Positions 20,601 to 29,738 are shown, numbered from the stretch's first letter. The stretch: DNA of 64,000 nucleotides from Gammaproteobacteria bacterium (GCA_030430025.1 JAUIGR010000009.1:1-64000); one strand, 5' to 3'. Numbers and translations: made by a program. The notes: generated by a model not told the origin, from the sequence alone.

Positions 20601-20775
20601 GGTAACTGGTTTTGACTATTACTTGAACTTCTGACAAATCAGGGATGGCATCAACTGCGGTATCTCGAAGGGTTAACAAGCCGCCAATTATCAATGCCAA
20701 GCAACTTAATAAGACCATTGCTCGGTTTTTTATCGACCATTCTATGATGCTTTTAATCATAGTTAATGACCTCAA
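17608..20775 (-). CDS. cusA: Heavy-metal efflux RND transporter, CusA-type (Cu/Ag)
   Basis: HME-RND; 'AIGAMIDGAIVMIENMHKK' and 'VMPIKTRIEMLSTGIKTPVGIKI' resemble the Cu/Ag subfamily; start may be the internal ATG (MIKSIIEWSIKNRAM). Confidence 0.93.
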   Translation of the reverse strand: MRSLTMIKSIIEWSIKNRAMVLLSCLALIIGGLLTLRDTAVDAIPDLSEVQVIVKTSYPGQAPQVVQDQITYPLTSTLLAVPKAKTVRGFSFFGDAFIYVIFEEGTDIYWARARVQEYLNQASSQLPPTAQTQLGPDATGVGWIYMYALKDTTGQHDLSELRSLQDWYLSYELQSVPGVAEIATAGGMVKQYQVIPNPQKLKALGIPLSLIETAIQHANQEVGASVIEMAEAEYMIRATGYIDDIEDLKSIPLGINQQNTPLLLKDVAEIRLGPQMRRGLVELNGEGETVGGIVVMRYGENAKQTITAVKTKLATLAKGLPQGIEIVTVYDRSQLIDDAIDSLWQKLLSELLMVALVCLVFLFHLRSSLVALISLPAGILTAFIVMKWQGLNANIMSLGGIAIAIGAMIDGAIVMIENMHKKSEEVQITEQNRWQLVAKSATEVGPALFFSLLIITISFLPVFTLEAQEGKLFAPLAFTKTYAMAAAAALSITLVPVLMGYCVRGKIRPENKNPVSQLLSVVYRPILKKLLSFPKITLILTFFLLCVGWWPWQKLGSEFMPPLDEGDLMYMPTTYPGISIGKARQLLQQTNKIIKTVPEVNTVFGKVGRADTATDPAPLTMIETFIQLKPKSQWRPHMTTELLKKQFDDLIQFPGVSNAWVMPIKTRIEMLSTGIKTPVGIKIAGPDLKVIEQIGQTIEQKLTNYPGVLSVYAERVAGGRYITVDINRQKAASFGISIKQIQQHLATSVGGKSIGWSYEGIARYPIQLRYPQSYRHNLEALKSLPIVSSNGQQLTLSQVADIYIETGPGIIKSEQARLNGWVYIDIRGVNLGQIVDELKSWLPEQIKLPNGYSLNWSGQYEYMDRVKSKLMTIIPLTLSLIIWLLYLNFRSIKEILVILLTLPFALTGSIWTLYLLDYSLSVAVYVGMIALSGVAVETAVIMLVYLNQATNKLKEQQKNQSKHLFLAILNGANSRLRPVLMTTVATIAGLLPIMSASGTGAEIMSRLAAPMIGGMISALLLTMFILPVIYFLWHQHLINTKITPPQQLDNYEFSQ

Positions 20776-22183
20776 AGTGAATGATGATGAATCTTGAATG
20801 CCTAATTTCGAACTGGAAACTAATCTGGCTGCCTGGTCTTAGCTGGTTGAGTTCAATACCATTGATAATCTCAAAATCCATGGTTGCTGGTGGTTTTTGC
20901 CATTTGGTTATGGCTTCCCGACTGATGTTTAACAGACGTTGTTGATGGTTAATGTGATTAACTGTGCCGATTACTGTTGCTGTTGGCCATGTTTCATCTC
21001 CCATTCTCTGAAAGTCAGATCTTTTACTGGACTCTGAATCAAGTAAAAACTGGGCAGATATAACCACTTTATCTTCAGCTTTTAATCCTGATGTTATGGC
21101 ACTGAATTGATCATCTTGTTGACCTACCTCTACAGCCACGGATTTATATTTTCCTTGTCCTAGTGCCAAAACAACACGATTCTGATGGTTGAACTGTATC
21201 ACGGCACTGGATGGAATGAGCAGTTGTGGTTCAGGTTTTGATCCAGTCAGACTGACTTGTAATAGCATATTGGCTTTCAGCTGCTGATCATTATTATCCA
21301 AAATAGTCCGGGTAACCAATGTTCTGTGAACTTCATCTGCTGATGGATAGATATGATCAATTTTACCTTGCCAATGTCTATTTGCATAAGTTGCTGAGGT
21401 TGCTTCAATCAGCTGTTGGGTTTTAATTTGGCCAGCAATGGGTTCAAACCATTCCACATCAAGCCACATTTGGCTTGTATCAGCAATCACCATCAGTGTA
21501 TCTTCTGGTTTGACCACATGGCCTTCTTTGACATTCAATGTGGTTACAAACCCAGATTGGGAGGCATAAAATGGTATCGATTGAATGACATGGCGTTTCT
21601 TTTTAACTTTTTCGATCGTGTCTTTAGGGAACTGAAGAGCAATCAGTCGTTGTTCAGCAGCTTGTGTTAATTGATGATCATTTTGATTAATAGCAAAAAT
21701 CAATTCTTGTTGTGCATTAATCCAATCAGGGGTATAAATTGAGTACAGATGTTGACCTTGATCAACCCAATCACCAACACTGAAGACCGACATCGACTGA
21801 ATCCAGCCGCTGGTTTTGGCGTGAACGTGATGTAAAGTTTCTTGGTTGTAACGAACGATACCTTGCGCTATGTGTTGAATATTCAGTTGACCCCAAAAAG
21901 CAGTGGTATGTTTAACACCCATTTGTTGTTCTACATGTGGGTTTATAACGACTGTTCCAGAAGTGCTTTCATCATCGTTTTGATTTTCTTTATAGACAGG
22001 TATTAATTCCATGCCCATAGGAGAAAGGCCTGGTTGATTTCGCCGATAGTTATCATCCATTGGCGCTACCCAATAAAGGGGTTCTGGTGCATGCTTCGTT
22101 TTGGAGAGCTCACTTGATTTACTTATATACCAAGTAAGACAGATCCCTGAGAGTAAACCTATCAAATAAAATAGATATTTCAT
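20753..22183 (-). CDS. cusB: Efflux RND periplasmic adaptor, CusB-type with C-terminal CusF-like domain
   Basis: N-terminal metal-binding segment YWVAPMDDNYRRNQPGLSPMGMELIPVYK, adaptor core, then 'ATVIGTVNHINHQQRLLNISREAITKWQKPPATMDFEIINGIELNQLRPGSQISFQFEI'. Confidence 0.9.
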   Translation of the reverse strand: MKYLFYLIGLLSGICLTWYISKSSELSKTKHAPEPLYWVAPMDDNYRRNQPGLSPMGMELIPVYKENQNDDESTSGTVVINPHVEQQMGVKHTTAFWGQLNIQHIAQGIVRYNQETLHHVHAKTSGWIQSMSVFSVGDWVDQGQHLYSIYTPDWINAQQELIFAINQNDHQLTQAAEQRLIALQFPKDTIEKVKKKRHVIQSIPFYASQSGFVTTLNVKEGHVVKPEDTLMVIADTSQMWLDVEWFEPIAGQIKTQQLIEATSATYANRHWQGKIDHIYPSADEVHRTLVTRTILDNNDQQLKANMLLQVSLTGSKPEPQLLIPSSAVIQFNHQNRVVLALGQGKYKSVAVEVGQQDDQFSAITSGLKAEDKVVISAQFLLDSESSKRSDFQRMGDETWPTATVIGTVNHINHQQRLLNISREAITKWQKPPATMDFEIINGIELNQLRPGSQISFQFEIRHSRFIIIHFEVINYD

Positions 22184-23412
22184 AAAGGGACTCCAATGGT
22201 GTTGTAATAACCTAATTTTAGTAGGCTTTTGAGCTGTTCATGTTGGTAAATGGTTTTTTGAATCTGATGAGATGTCAAATTTTGTTGTGCCAAAATCACT
22301 TCGTCAAGGTCATTAGCACCTTGACTGTATCCTGTCAGTAATGATGAGATCAGTGCTTCTGTCTGTGGAATCAGTTGTTCTTTATAAACAGACAACATAT
22401 CCATTTGAGATTCCAAATGGTTGATTGACAGTTCTCTTTGTGTCTCAAACTGTTTGATTAGCTGTTGCCAGTTTTGTTGTTGAGCATCTGCTAACAGCGC
22501 GGCGCGCAATGTCGCTTGATTATGATGTTTTCTGTTAAAAATAGGTAGGTCAAAGGTGATACCAATACTGGCCAAATCGCTGCGATTTTGACCTGCTGGA
22601 TCATTCTGTCGATGTCCATAAGCCAATTGAAAAGACCACTGAGGTTGTTGGTTGAATTCACTTTTTTCAATTTGTAAATCTGCCAATGTGTTTTCTTGTG
22701 ATAGCGCCAGAATTTTAGGGTGTCTGGTAAGATCAGTGAATGGAGAATGATTGATGGTCGGTAATTCAGGAGGTAGCGGTTCAAGTTCATGGGTGAGCCA
22801 CTCTGTTAATGCAGATTGTGCATCAACAAGGTTTCTTTTATCAACGATCACTTTTTGATCAATGGCTGTGACCGCCAGCCTTGCTTTTAATATATCGGCT
22901 TGGTCAGTTGATATGATGCCTGACTGATAGCGGTTCTGTACCGATATGGTCAGCTGTTTTAGTGACTGTTTGAGCTCCTGTCGTAACGAAATGATGGCTT
23001 GTTTTAAGTGAACATCGAGCCATAATGATCCAACGTGTTCGTATAACCAGGCTTTACGGTCTTCTATTAACCAATGATGGCGCTCTATTTGTATTGAGTT
23101 TTGTTTTTTTTGCCACCGTTTCCAGCCACGTTTGGGTAATCTCTGAGAAATTTTAATTTGATTTTGTGTCATGGCTTCACTATTCAAATCAAATCCATCT
23201 GTTCCCACATTCATAACACCAATACCCAGGGTAGTGTTAGGCAGTGGTAATATAGCTTGATTGTTAACTTGCCAAGCTTCACTTTGCAACTCCAGTGCTT
23301 TAAGTATGTTATCACTTTCTTGGGCTTGTTCGATGGCGATTTCAAAGGGAGTACACAAAACTAACTGACATGCTAATGTCAGCAGTAAACATATCTTTAT
23401 TTTTTGGAACAT
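22180..23412 (-). CDS. cusC: Outer-membrane factor of the efflux system, CusC/TolC-like
   Basis: TolC-family coiled-coil sequence, signal peptide, ATGA overlap with cusB. Confidence 0.87.
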   Translation of the reverse strand: MFQKIKICLLLTLACQLVLCTPFEIAIEQAQESDNILKALELQSEAWQVNNQAILPLPNTTLGIGVMNVGTDGFDLNSEAMTQNQIKISQRLPKRGWKRWQKKQNSIQIERHHWLIEDRKAWLYEHVGSLWLDVHLKQAIISLRQELKQSLKQLTISVQNRYQSGIISTDQADILKARLAVTAIDQKVIVDKRNLVDAQSALTEWLTHELEPLPPELPTINHSPFTDLTRHPKILALSQENTLADLQIEKSEFNQQPQWSFQLAYGHRQNDPAGQNRSDLASIGITFDLPIFNRKHHNQATLRAALLADAQQQNWQQLIKQFETQRELSINHLESQMDMLSVYKEQLIPQTEALISSLLTGYSQGANDLDEVILAQQNLTSHQIQKTIYQHEQLKSLLKLGYYNTIGVPL

Positions 23413-23490
23413 GTTTTTTCCTGATGAATCAATAAAAAAAGTTAACCCCTACATACTCTTTCAGTTAGGGGCAAAAGTATGTCTTTGAGA

Positions 23491-23883
23491 TCAGGAAAAT
23501 ATAGGAGGTTTGAGCAGTGTTTGAGGTGATTCTGTTAAAAGCCAGAGACGAGAACTAAGCGGGTATACATTGACTTCCAATGGAATGGTATCGCTGGAGT
23601 GGACGAACCACATCGTAATGGTTTGGCAGCTGCTTATCTCACACTGGCAATCATCACAACATCCATGGGTCATGGTTTGTTCTGGTATTGATTCTGTAGT
23701 CATCTGATATTCATGTTTCATCATGTTATGATCTTTATGATCCATCATGTTCATAGACTGATTGTGTGACTGTTTTTTGCAAGCATGAGTTTGTGTCAAC
23801 ACACTCTGGCTAAAAAGTAAAGCCAGCATTGCAAAGAGCATATACCATTGTGATGTTGTACACTTCATCAGCTCATTGTACAA
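23491..23883 (-). CDS. Small exported Met/His/Cys-rich protein, putative copper-binding
   Basis: 130 aa with signal-like N-terminus, MNMMDHKDHNMMKHEYQM and HGCCDDCQCEISSC; directly upstream of cusCBA on the same strand. Confidence 0.7.
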   Translation of the reverse strand: MYNELMKCTTSQWYMLFAMLALLFSQSVLTQTHACKKQSHNQSMNMMDHKDHNMMKHEYQMTTESIPEQTMTHGCCDDCQCEISSCQTITMWFVHSSDTIPLEVNVYPLSSRLWLLTESPQTLLKPPIFS

Positions 23884-23915
23884 AAAAAGAATGAAGAAAA
23901 AAAGTAATGATACTT

Positions 23916-24164
23916 AGTCAGTCCTGAAAAAGTCCATCCTGGCCTTTTCCAGCATCGTTCAAAAAAACACTTAAGCGCAAAAGTGTGATTTTGCTGATGT
24001 TTTTTGACCTTACTTGAGCCTGATGGCTCAAGGTGGCACGTCCCTGTGCCACACCATCGACCAGAAAAATGCATCGTGACACCTGTTTCCTGGTCGAAAA
24101 AATGTGCAAAATTGAAGTAACTCTTTATATTTAACAATACGTTATGCATTTTTCAGGTTCGACT
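23916..24164. mobile_element. MITE-like non-coding repeat, copy A (249 bp)
   Basis: Terminal inverted repeats AGTCAGTCCTGAAAAA / TTTTTCAGGTTCGACT (13/16 match), homologous to 32692-33000 and in part to 24497-24605; candidate direct repeat TACTT at 23911-23915 and 24164-24168. Confidence 0.75.
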
Positions 24165-24198
24165 ACTTACATACATGTGTCGACTTATTTGTTTGCAC

Positions 24199-24438
24199 TT
24201 AACTAGGAAGTGATTGTTCATTACATGATGCCTGAGTACACTGGCACAAGGTACATGGGGCACTTTTTGAATCAGTAAAGCTGACGTATTGGTAGATTGT
24301 GTTTTTTGAATGCATGATTTGGCAAGATAATTCAGCCCAGTTTTGAGGCATTAACCCGCCTAATAAAAACAAGCGAAAGCTTCCATAAAGAATAATCGCT
24401 AGTAATAGAGTAAGACAAGATTTGGCATTCATGATCAT
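24199..24438 (-). CDS. Small Cys-rich exported/membrane hypothetical protein
   Basis: 79 aa, hydrophobic N-terminus, CTLCQCTQASC tail; same strand as the copper cluster. Confidence 0.45.
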   Translation of the reverse strand: MIMNAKSCLTLLLAIILYGSFRLFLLGGLMPQNWAELSCQIMHSKNTIYQYVSFTDSKSAPCTLCQCTQASCNEQSLPS

Positions 24439-24496
24439 ATTGATTGATCTTCATCCGTAAAGTTCAGTTATTGTGGTCAATACCTTAAGATTGATT

Positions 24497-24605
24497 AGTC
24501 AACTCTGAAAAAGTCCCTCCTGGCCTTTTCCAGATTCGGTCAAAAAATGTGCAAGATTGAAGTCACTCTTTATATTTAACAATAAGTTATGCACTTGCTT
24601 CCACT
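24497..24605. mobile_element. MITE-like repeat, copy B (about 109 bp, internally deleted)
   Basis: Left end 'agtcaactctgaaaaagtccctcctggccttttcc' and right segment 'aaaaaatgtgcaagattgaagtcactctttatatttaacaataagttatgca' match copy A; the roughly 140-bp middle is absent. Confidence 0.7.
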
Positions 24606-24613
24606 ACTCAACT

Positions 24614-25024
24614 TTAGCTTTCTTGTTGATGTGACTTAAGTTTTTTCAAGTCCCGTCTTTGTTTCTTTGTTGGTCGCCCTGCAGATTTAGGATTAGAGTG
24701 AAAAGATAGGTGTTTTAACTCTATTGTTTTTTCGCGCATTTTTTTGCTGCTTTCAGTTTCTTGGTAAAATGTTTGGGCAATATGTGCGCTGACTCTTTTT
24801 TCAGCTAATTCCAGCACACTCACTTCCCATAGTAGATCATTTTTATTAATCAGTAAGGTATCATTAGTTTTAACTTCACGAGATGGTTTGCATTTTTGAC
24901 CATTGATTTTAACTTTACCTTGTTCTACTTGTTTTTTGGCCAATGAACGCGTTTTGAAAAAGCGTGCTGCCCATAACCATTGATCTATTCGAGCCATTAT
25001 CCACTTGAATCTGTTGAGTACCAA
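24614..25024 (-). CDS. hslR: Heat-shock protein 15, S4-domain RNA-binding protein
   Basis: S4 domain ARIDQWLWAARFFKTRSLAKKQVEQGKVKINGQKCKPSREV; likely start at the internal ATG (MARIDQW). Confidence 0.9.
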   Translation of the reverse strand: MVLNRFKWIMARIDQWLWAARFFKTRSLAKKQVEQGKVKINGQKCKPSREVKTNDTLLINKNDLLWEVSVLELAEKRVSAHIAQTFYQETESSKKMREKTIELKHLSFHSNPKSAGRPTKKQRRDLKKLKSHQQES

Positions 25025-25026
25025 TA

Positions 25027-25059
25027 AAAAGACCCCAGTCTAAAAGGCTGAGGTCTTTT
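25027..25059 (-). terminator. Rho-independent terminator of the 918-aa gene
   Basis: AAAAGACCCCAG-loop-CTGAGGTCTTTT hairpin with one mismatch, U-rich in the minus direction. Confidence 0.75.
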
Positions 25060-25078
25060 ATTATATACAGAATTTATA

Positions 25079-27835
25079 TTAAGGGTTTTGTTGAATGCAT
25101 TGGAACCCATTTCTGAAAATGACATCTGGATCATTCACAGGTGATGGTGGATCACAAGGATCTTCCAATGCTACTTGAGGAAGTAAACAGAATTTTGTAA
25201 TATTGCCTGTAAAATCTATGAGTATGTCACTGGCGTTGAGTGTCCAGTTACCATTGACCTCTTCCCCATTAAAAGCAGCGAGAGCTTCTTCAGGCTGCAA
25301 TGTTCCTGTGATGCCTGGTGATGTATTTTCACATACATTCTCTATAGGCGTACCGCTGTTATCGTCAAATGTTACTTCTATACCTCCTTGGCTACAGCCA
25401 TATTGGGTATCAGGTACGCCAGGTCTATCCATTAACACAATAGATGTCGCGGTCGATTCGTTTGTTAATGTGAAGATCAAGTCTCCAGGCCACGTATGAT
25501 CTGAGTCAACTTGCACCTGCATTGAATCAATGATTCCTGAAATTCCAACATTCAAGGAAACATCTATACCAAGAGGGGTGTCATCAGGAATACTGGCAGG
25601 TACTGCAGCACAAATTTCGTTTGCAGTGGTGAATGAGAATGTAGATGAAGAACTGCCTACGCCACAGCCATTAGTGGCAGTCACCCTCCAGAAATATTCT
25701 GTATTAGAAGTGAGACCAACGTTAGATTGATAGGCATTATTAGCAACGACAGCTGAATCAACAATATTATTGAAACCATTGTCATCAGAAATTTCAATAA
25801 GGTATGAAGTCGCACCTAAGATGGCATCCCATCCAAATTGCACAGAACCTGTAGATACGCCAGTGGCCGCATTCACAGGAAGTGTCAAGTTGGTCCCTGC
25901 AGGGACTCCAGATGAATAATTAACAGTGATGTCTGTCGTTTTCACTTGAATATCCCCCATTTCATCACCAGTGGCTTCAATGGTGATTGTTGCTGGGCCA
26001 TTCGCACCTGTGTTGTCGACATCAAATGTAAAGTTACTACTGAATGGCGCGACTTGGTTATTAGCAGAAAAAGCTGTGTTGTTGACAAAACCAGGCGCAC
26101 TGTCGACTATCATCGATACTGTACCTGAATATGACATAACAGATGTAATATCTAAAGTGACAGCATTGTTTAAATCGTTAGCACATACATCCAAAGCATC
26201 TGGGGTAGGTGTGATGTTGAAAGTGGTTGGGCCAAATAGGTTGCCGGAGGTACCCACCATTGCTGTTTGCTGTGCATTGCGGTTATCAGTCCATGTCATG
26301 GCAATGTTTTCCATGACCACTGATAAACCGTTATAGTCGCCCCATTCCTGACCGTTATTGATGTTAACTGAGGTTTCTGTTGAGTAGCGTTGTTCACCTT
26401 GTGGTAACCAGGAGGCGCCACCATCCGTAGAAACATTGTAATAAAAGTCAACACCTGTTCGATTCACTGAATTTCTGGTGTCGTAAAAACCAACATGGAC
26501 TGCATTATTTTCACCAACCATTAACCAAGGATGAAAGCGATCAATGGGGTTGCCAGAGTTTAATTGGCCATCATCAGCATGTGGCATAGGTAATAATGTC
26601 CATGAATTGCCGCCATTAGTTGATTTAGCGACTTTGATCACTGCTCGGTTTTGTGATGCTGAACCATTGCCATTACCAAAACTGTCATCAGCTTCATCTG
26701 TAAAGGCTACATAGATGTTATCATTTGAATCAATATCTACTGACACATAAATGAAAACTTCACGTGTTTCCATAGCCGGAATAGGAAAATCGAAAATACC
26801 AGTGAGTGGAGCTACCTGTACGCCTGGTGCAAAGCTGTCGCCACCATCAGTAGACTTCAACATCTTTATACCACCACCTTGAACTCCAGCATAAACATAG
26901 TATATGTTGCCTTGTGAGTCAGTTGCTATGTCACTTCCAATACCTGCTTCTTCGCCATTGAAAGCAATGGGAACAGACATTGTTTGCCCCATATCAGTTG
27001 ATTTGGCAAACTGCATGATATTACTGTTATGATAAGTCAAGTAGACATTGTCTTTGTAAGGAGATACAAGTGAGCGGTCCACATGAATCCATTCTTTATC
27101 GCTACCACTGTTTGTCAGTGTTTTCATAGGTTCCCAGGTTACGCCTTGGTCAAGTGAGCGTGTCCAGCGAACACCAGTAGATGCACTGAGGTCAGCTTGA
27201 TAAACGATGGAACCATCAGAAGACCAGTCAACAGTGGGGTCACAACAACTGGATGCGTTGGTTTGGGAAATATTCCAGGTTTCAGCGCCATCGGTTGAAT
27301 AGTACATGGTTTGACCAGCAGACTGATTCGAACCAGCAACACAGATGTTTGGGTTAGTTGGGTTACATTCGATGGTCACTTCGTTACCAAATACCCCATT
27401 AGCCAGTGGTGTTTCAAAGTCAGCAGTAACAATGGCCCCTTTGACCGATACACCACCCACTTTACCTTCTTTAACAGGTTCAGGGTGATAACCCTTACCC
27501 AGTCCATCCTTATACCAGATACCATCAACAATCAAACCACCATGCAAAATTTGGAAGTGTTGTAAGGTAGAACGAGGATAAAACTTACCTAAGTCGGGCA
27601 ATTCTTTCCTTTTTTCAATTTTAAAGAATACCGGAACATTTGCTAAGTATTGGTCATCGGCTGGCAATAGGTCCAGATCTTCTTTAGTGACATTGTAATT
27701 TCTATCATCCCATGGTCCATATTTTGTCAAACTGGTATAGTCAACACGTTGATCTAAACCCAGCGACTGTTCAATGGCTGCGAATGAAATTGATGAGGCT
27801 GCTAAGAAAGGCAGTGTGAGTATTTTAAACTTCAT
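25079..27835 (-). CDS. Exported BNR/sialidase-like repeat protein with FN3 and P domains; C-terminal IFRNGFQC motif
   Basis: Asp-box-like repeats (KSTDGGDSF, STNGGNSW, STDGGASW), FN3-like segment, proprotein-convertase P-like domain (SMQVQVDSDHTWPGDLIFTLTNES). Confidence 0.82.
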   Translation of the reverse strand: MKFKILTLPFLAASSISFAAIEQSLGLDQRVDYTSLTKYGPWDDRNYNVTKEDLDLLPADDQYLANVPVFFKIEKRKELPDLGKFYPRSTLQHFQILHGGLIVDGIWYKDGLGKGYHPEPVKEGKVGGVSVKGAIVTADFETPLANGVFGNEVTIECNPTNPNICVAGSNQSAGQTMYYSTDGAETWNISQTNASSCCDPTVDWSSDGSIVYQADLSASTGVRWTRSLDQGVTWEPMKTLTNSGSDKEWIHVDRSLVSPYKDNVYLTYHNSNIMQFAKSTDMGQTMSVPIAFNGEEAGIGSDIATDSQGNIYYVYAGVQGGGIKMLKSTDGGDSFAPGVQVAPLTGIFDFPIPAMETREVFIYVSVDIDSNDNIYVAFTDEADDSFGNGNGSASQNRAVIKVAKSTNGGNSWTLLPMPHADDGQLNSGNPIDRFHPWLMVGENNAVHVGFYDTRNSVNRTGVDFYYNVSTDGGASWLPQGEQRYSTETSVNINNGQEWGDYNGLSVVMENIAMTWTDNRNAQQTAMVGTSGNLFGPTTFNITPTPDALDVCANDLNNAVTLDITSVMSYSGTVSMIVDSAPGFVNNTAFSANNQVAPFSSNFTFDVDNTGANGPATITIEATGDEMGDIQVKTTDITVNYSSGVPAGTNLTLPVNAATGVSTGSVQFGWDAILGATSYLIEISDDNGFNNIVDSAVVANNAYQSNVGLTSNTEYFWRVTATNGCGVGSSSSTFSFTTANEICAAVPASIPDDTPLGIDVSLNVGISGIIDSMQVQVDSDHTWPGDLIFTLTNESTATSIVLMDRPGVPDTQYGCSQGGIEVTFDDNSGTPIENVCENTSPGITGTLQPEEALAAFNGEEVNGNWTLNASDILIDFTGNITKFCLLPQVALEDPCDPPSPVNDPDVIFRNGFQCIQQNP

Positions 27836-27943
27836 ATTGTATCTCTCCTTCTCTGTAAGTGTGTGTATGATAGGTTGGACGATGATAATTTCAATATTTC
27901 AAATATTCAAGAAACAAATTGAAAAAAATATCAAGACGGTTAA

Positions 27944-29164
27944 TCATAACTCTTTTTTGGGAGGTATAACCAGGTTACCAACCAGTAACCCAACAGATAT
28001 AGCGACAGCGACTAATGTTGCTTCGAAGGCAGCTTGTACACCTGTGATGGTGTCATTGGTGTAAAGTGATGACAGAGAATTGAAGCCCATGGAACCTGGC
28101 ACCAGCAAAATAATACCTGGTATATGCATGGTAGAAGCTGGATTATTACTGATTCTGGAATACAGGTTGCCCATGATGGAGACAAGCATCACTGCGACCA
28201 ATGATTGAAAGGGTTGATCAACCCAAAGTCCAATTAATTTTGAACCTGTGAATGCCAGTGAGATGGAAAGAAATATCCAAACAGTATCTTTGACACGAGA
28301 TTTGAAAAGTACTGTAAAAGAAAGCGCTGCGATAATCAATGCAATGTAATTGAACCAATCAGGTGTGGGTGTGCCTTTGACTACCTCTGTTTCACCAAAA
28401 ACATGGTGACTGAGCAGAAACCCCAAAGCCAAGCCAAATGATAATAAAAACAAAATAGTGACGGCACCGGCCATTCGCGAGCTACCTGAAACCAGATGTC
28501 CTGTTGATAATTCCCGGATAGCCAAAGTAATACCTAGGCCAGGTACAAGTATAATGAGACCAGCTAATGATACCAAAAAATGGTCGATGCCGTGAATACG
28601 AGCGCTGAAGGCAACAGCCAAGAAACCAACGGTCATGGCTGTTACTGGTGCCAGTAGTTGAGATAGATGCTTCATCTTAGCACCGTATAAATTAATGATG
28701 CCTGCTATCATTCCCAAAGCAAAAGATACCGAAACATCTAGCCAACTACCAGCAAAAAGGGTAGTGAACCCACCAGAAACGAGACCGAAGGATAAGATTG
28801 TTAACCATACTGGGAAAGCATTAGGTTGAATGGTGATGTCGTGAATGTAAATCAAAGCGTCATCTATACCAATGTCGTCGTTCTCCAGTGCATTGAAAAC
28901 TTCATTAATACGTTGCATAGTGCTCAAATTAATATCAGATGACTCAGTACGAATCATGTACGATCTTTGTATATCACCTTCACCAATGCTCGCTAAAACA
29001 GCAGTTGGTAATGCGAAAAAGCATCCATCAAGTTTGAATTTATCAAGCAATACTTGCATATAAGCTTCAAGTCTGTGAGCGGGGGCACCAGCTTCAGCAA
29101 TGGCTTTGGCTATTTTGATTAAAACAGTGGCTTGTTTTCTACGGATGTCACGACTTCTTGTCAT
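27944..29164 (-). CDS. ThrE-type threonine/serine exporter family membrane protein (fused form)
   Basis: EAGAPAHRLEAYM N-terminal motif followed by about 10 TM segments. Confidence 0.82.
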   Translation of the reverse strand: MTRSRDIRRKQATVLIKIAKAIAEAGAPAHRLEAYMQVLLDKFKLDGCFFALPTAVLASIGEGDIQRSYMIRTESSDINLSTMQRINEVFNALENDDIGIDDALIYIHDITIQPNAFPVWLTILSFGLVSGGFTTLFAGSWLDVSVSFALGMIAGIINLYGAKMKHLSQLLAPVTAMTVGFLAVAFSARIHGIDHFLVSLAGLIILVPGLGITLAIRELSTGHLVSGSSRMAGAVTILFLLSFGLALGFLLSHHVFGETEVVKGTPTPDWFNYIALIIAALSFTVLFKSRVKDTVWIFLSISLAFTGSKLIGLWVDQPFQSLVAVMLVSIMGNLYSRISNNPASTMHIPGIILLVPGSMGFNSLSSLYTNDTITGVQAAFEATLVAVAISVGLLVGNLVIPPKKEL

Positions 29165-29738
29165 GGTGGTTTTGTATTAGCCTAAAAAGCAGCAATGATA
29201 ACCCGATTGCAGTATATATCAAGGGTTCTGTCAGATCAGATTTCACCAGCCATAAAAAATGGAAACAAGCAAGTATGACAACCATGTAAATCAAACGATG
29301 TAGAGGTTTCCAGTGCTTACCAAGTTTTTTGATCATATAACGATTAGAAGTGATCGCCATTGGTAACATAATAAACCAAGCAACCATTCCTACAGTGATA
29401 TAAGGTCTTTTGATAATGTCTTCGAGAAATTGTGGCCAGTTAAGCTGAATATCTAGCCATACGTAAGTAGTTAGATGTAATGTTGCGTAGAAGAATGTAA
29501 ATAGTCCTAGTAAACGCCTGATTCGAATCCAGTGTATCCAACCTGTAAGTACTTTCAAAGGTGTCATCAGTAGTGTCACTAATAACAATCTGAATGCCCA
29601 TATACCAGTTCGATGTAATATTTCTTCAATGGGATCAGCTGTTAATTGATGACTCATACCATCCCAGAGACCAAGCCCAAGTGGTATTAAACATAAAATG
29701 AACACACTGAGTTTGAATACAAATATGTTTTTCATCAA
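29148..29738 (-). CDS. msrQ: Methionine sulfoxide reductase heme-binding membrane subunit MsrQ
   Basis: Ferric-reductase-like TM protein ([21 protein letters not shown]-type), ATGA overlap with msrP. Confidence 0.9.
   Translation of the reverse strand: MMKNIFVFKLSVFILCLIPLGLGLWDGMSHQLTADPIEEILHRTGIWAFRLLLVTLLMTPLKVLTGWIHWIRIRRLLGLFTFFYATLHLTTYVWLDIQLNWPQFLEDIIKRPYITVGMVAWFIMLPMAITSNRYMIKKLGKHWKPLHRLIYMVVILACFHFLWLVKSDLTEPLIYTAIGLSLLLFRLIQNHHDKKS

Noticed and set aside
23868-24149. ORFs 23868-24149 and 23918-24109 (minus), similar to ORF 32694-32909
   Set aside because: All lie inside the MITE-like repeat; peptide similarity (VDGVAQGRA.LSHQAQVR) reflects nucleotide similarity of non-coding repeat copies, with no start or Shine-Dalgarno support
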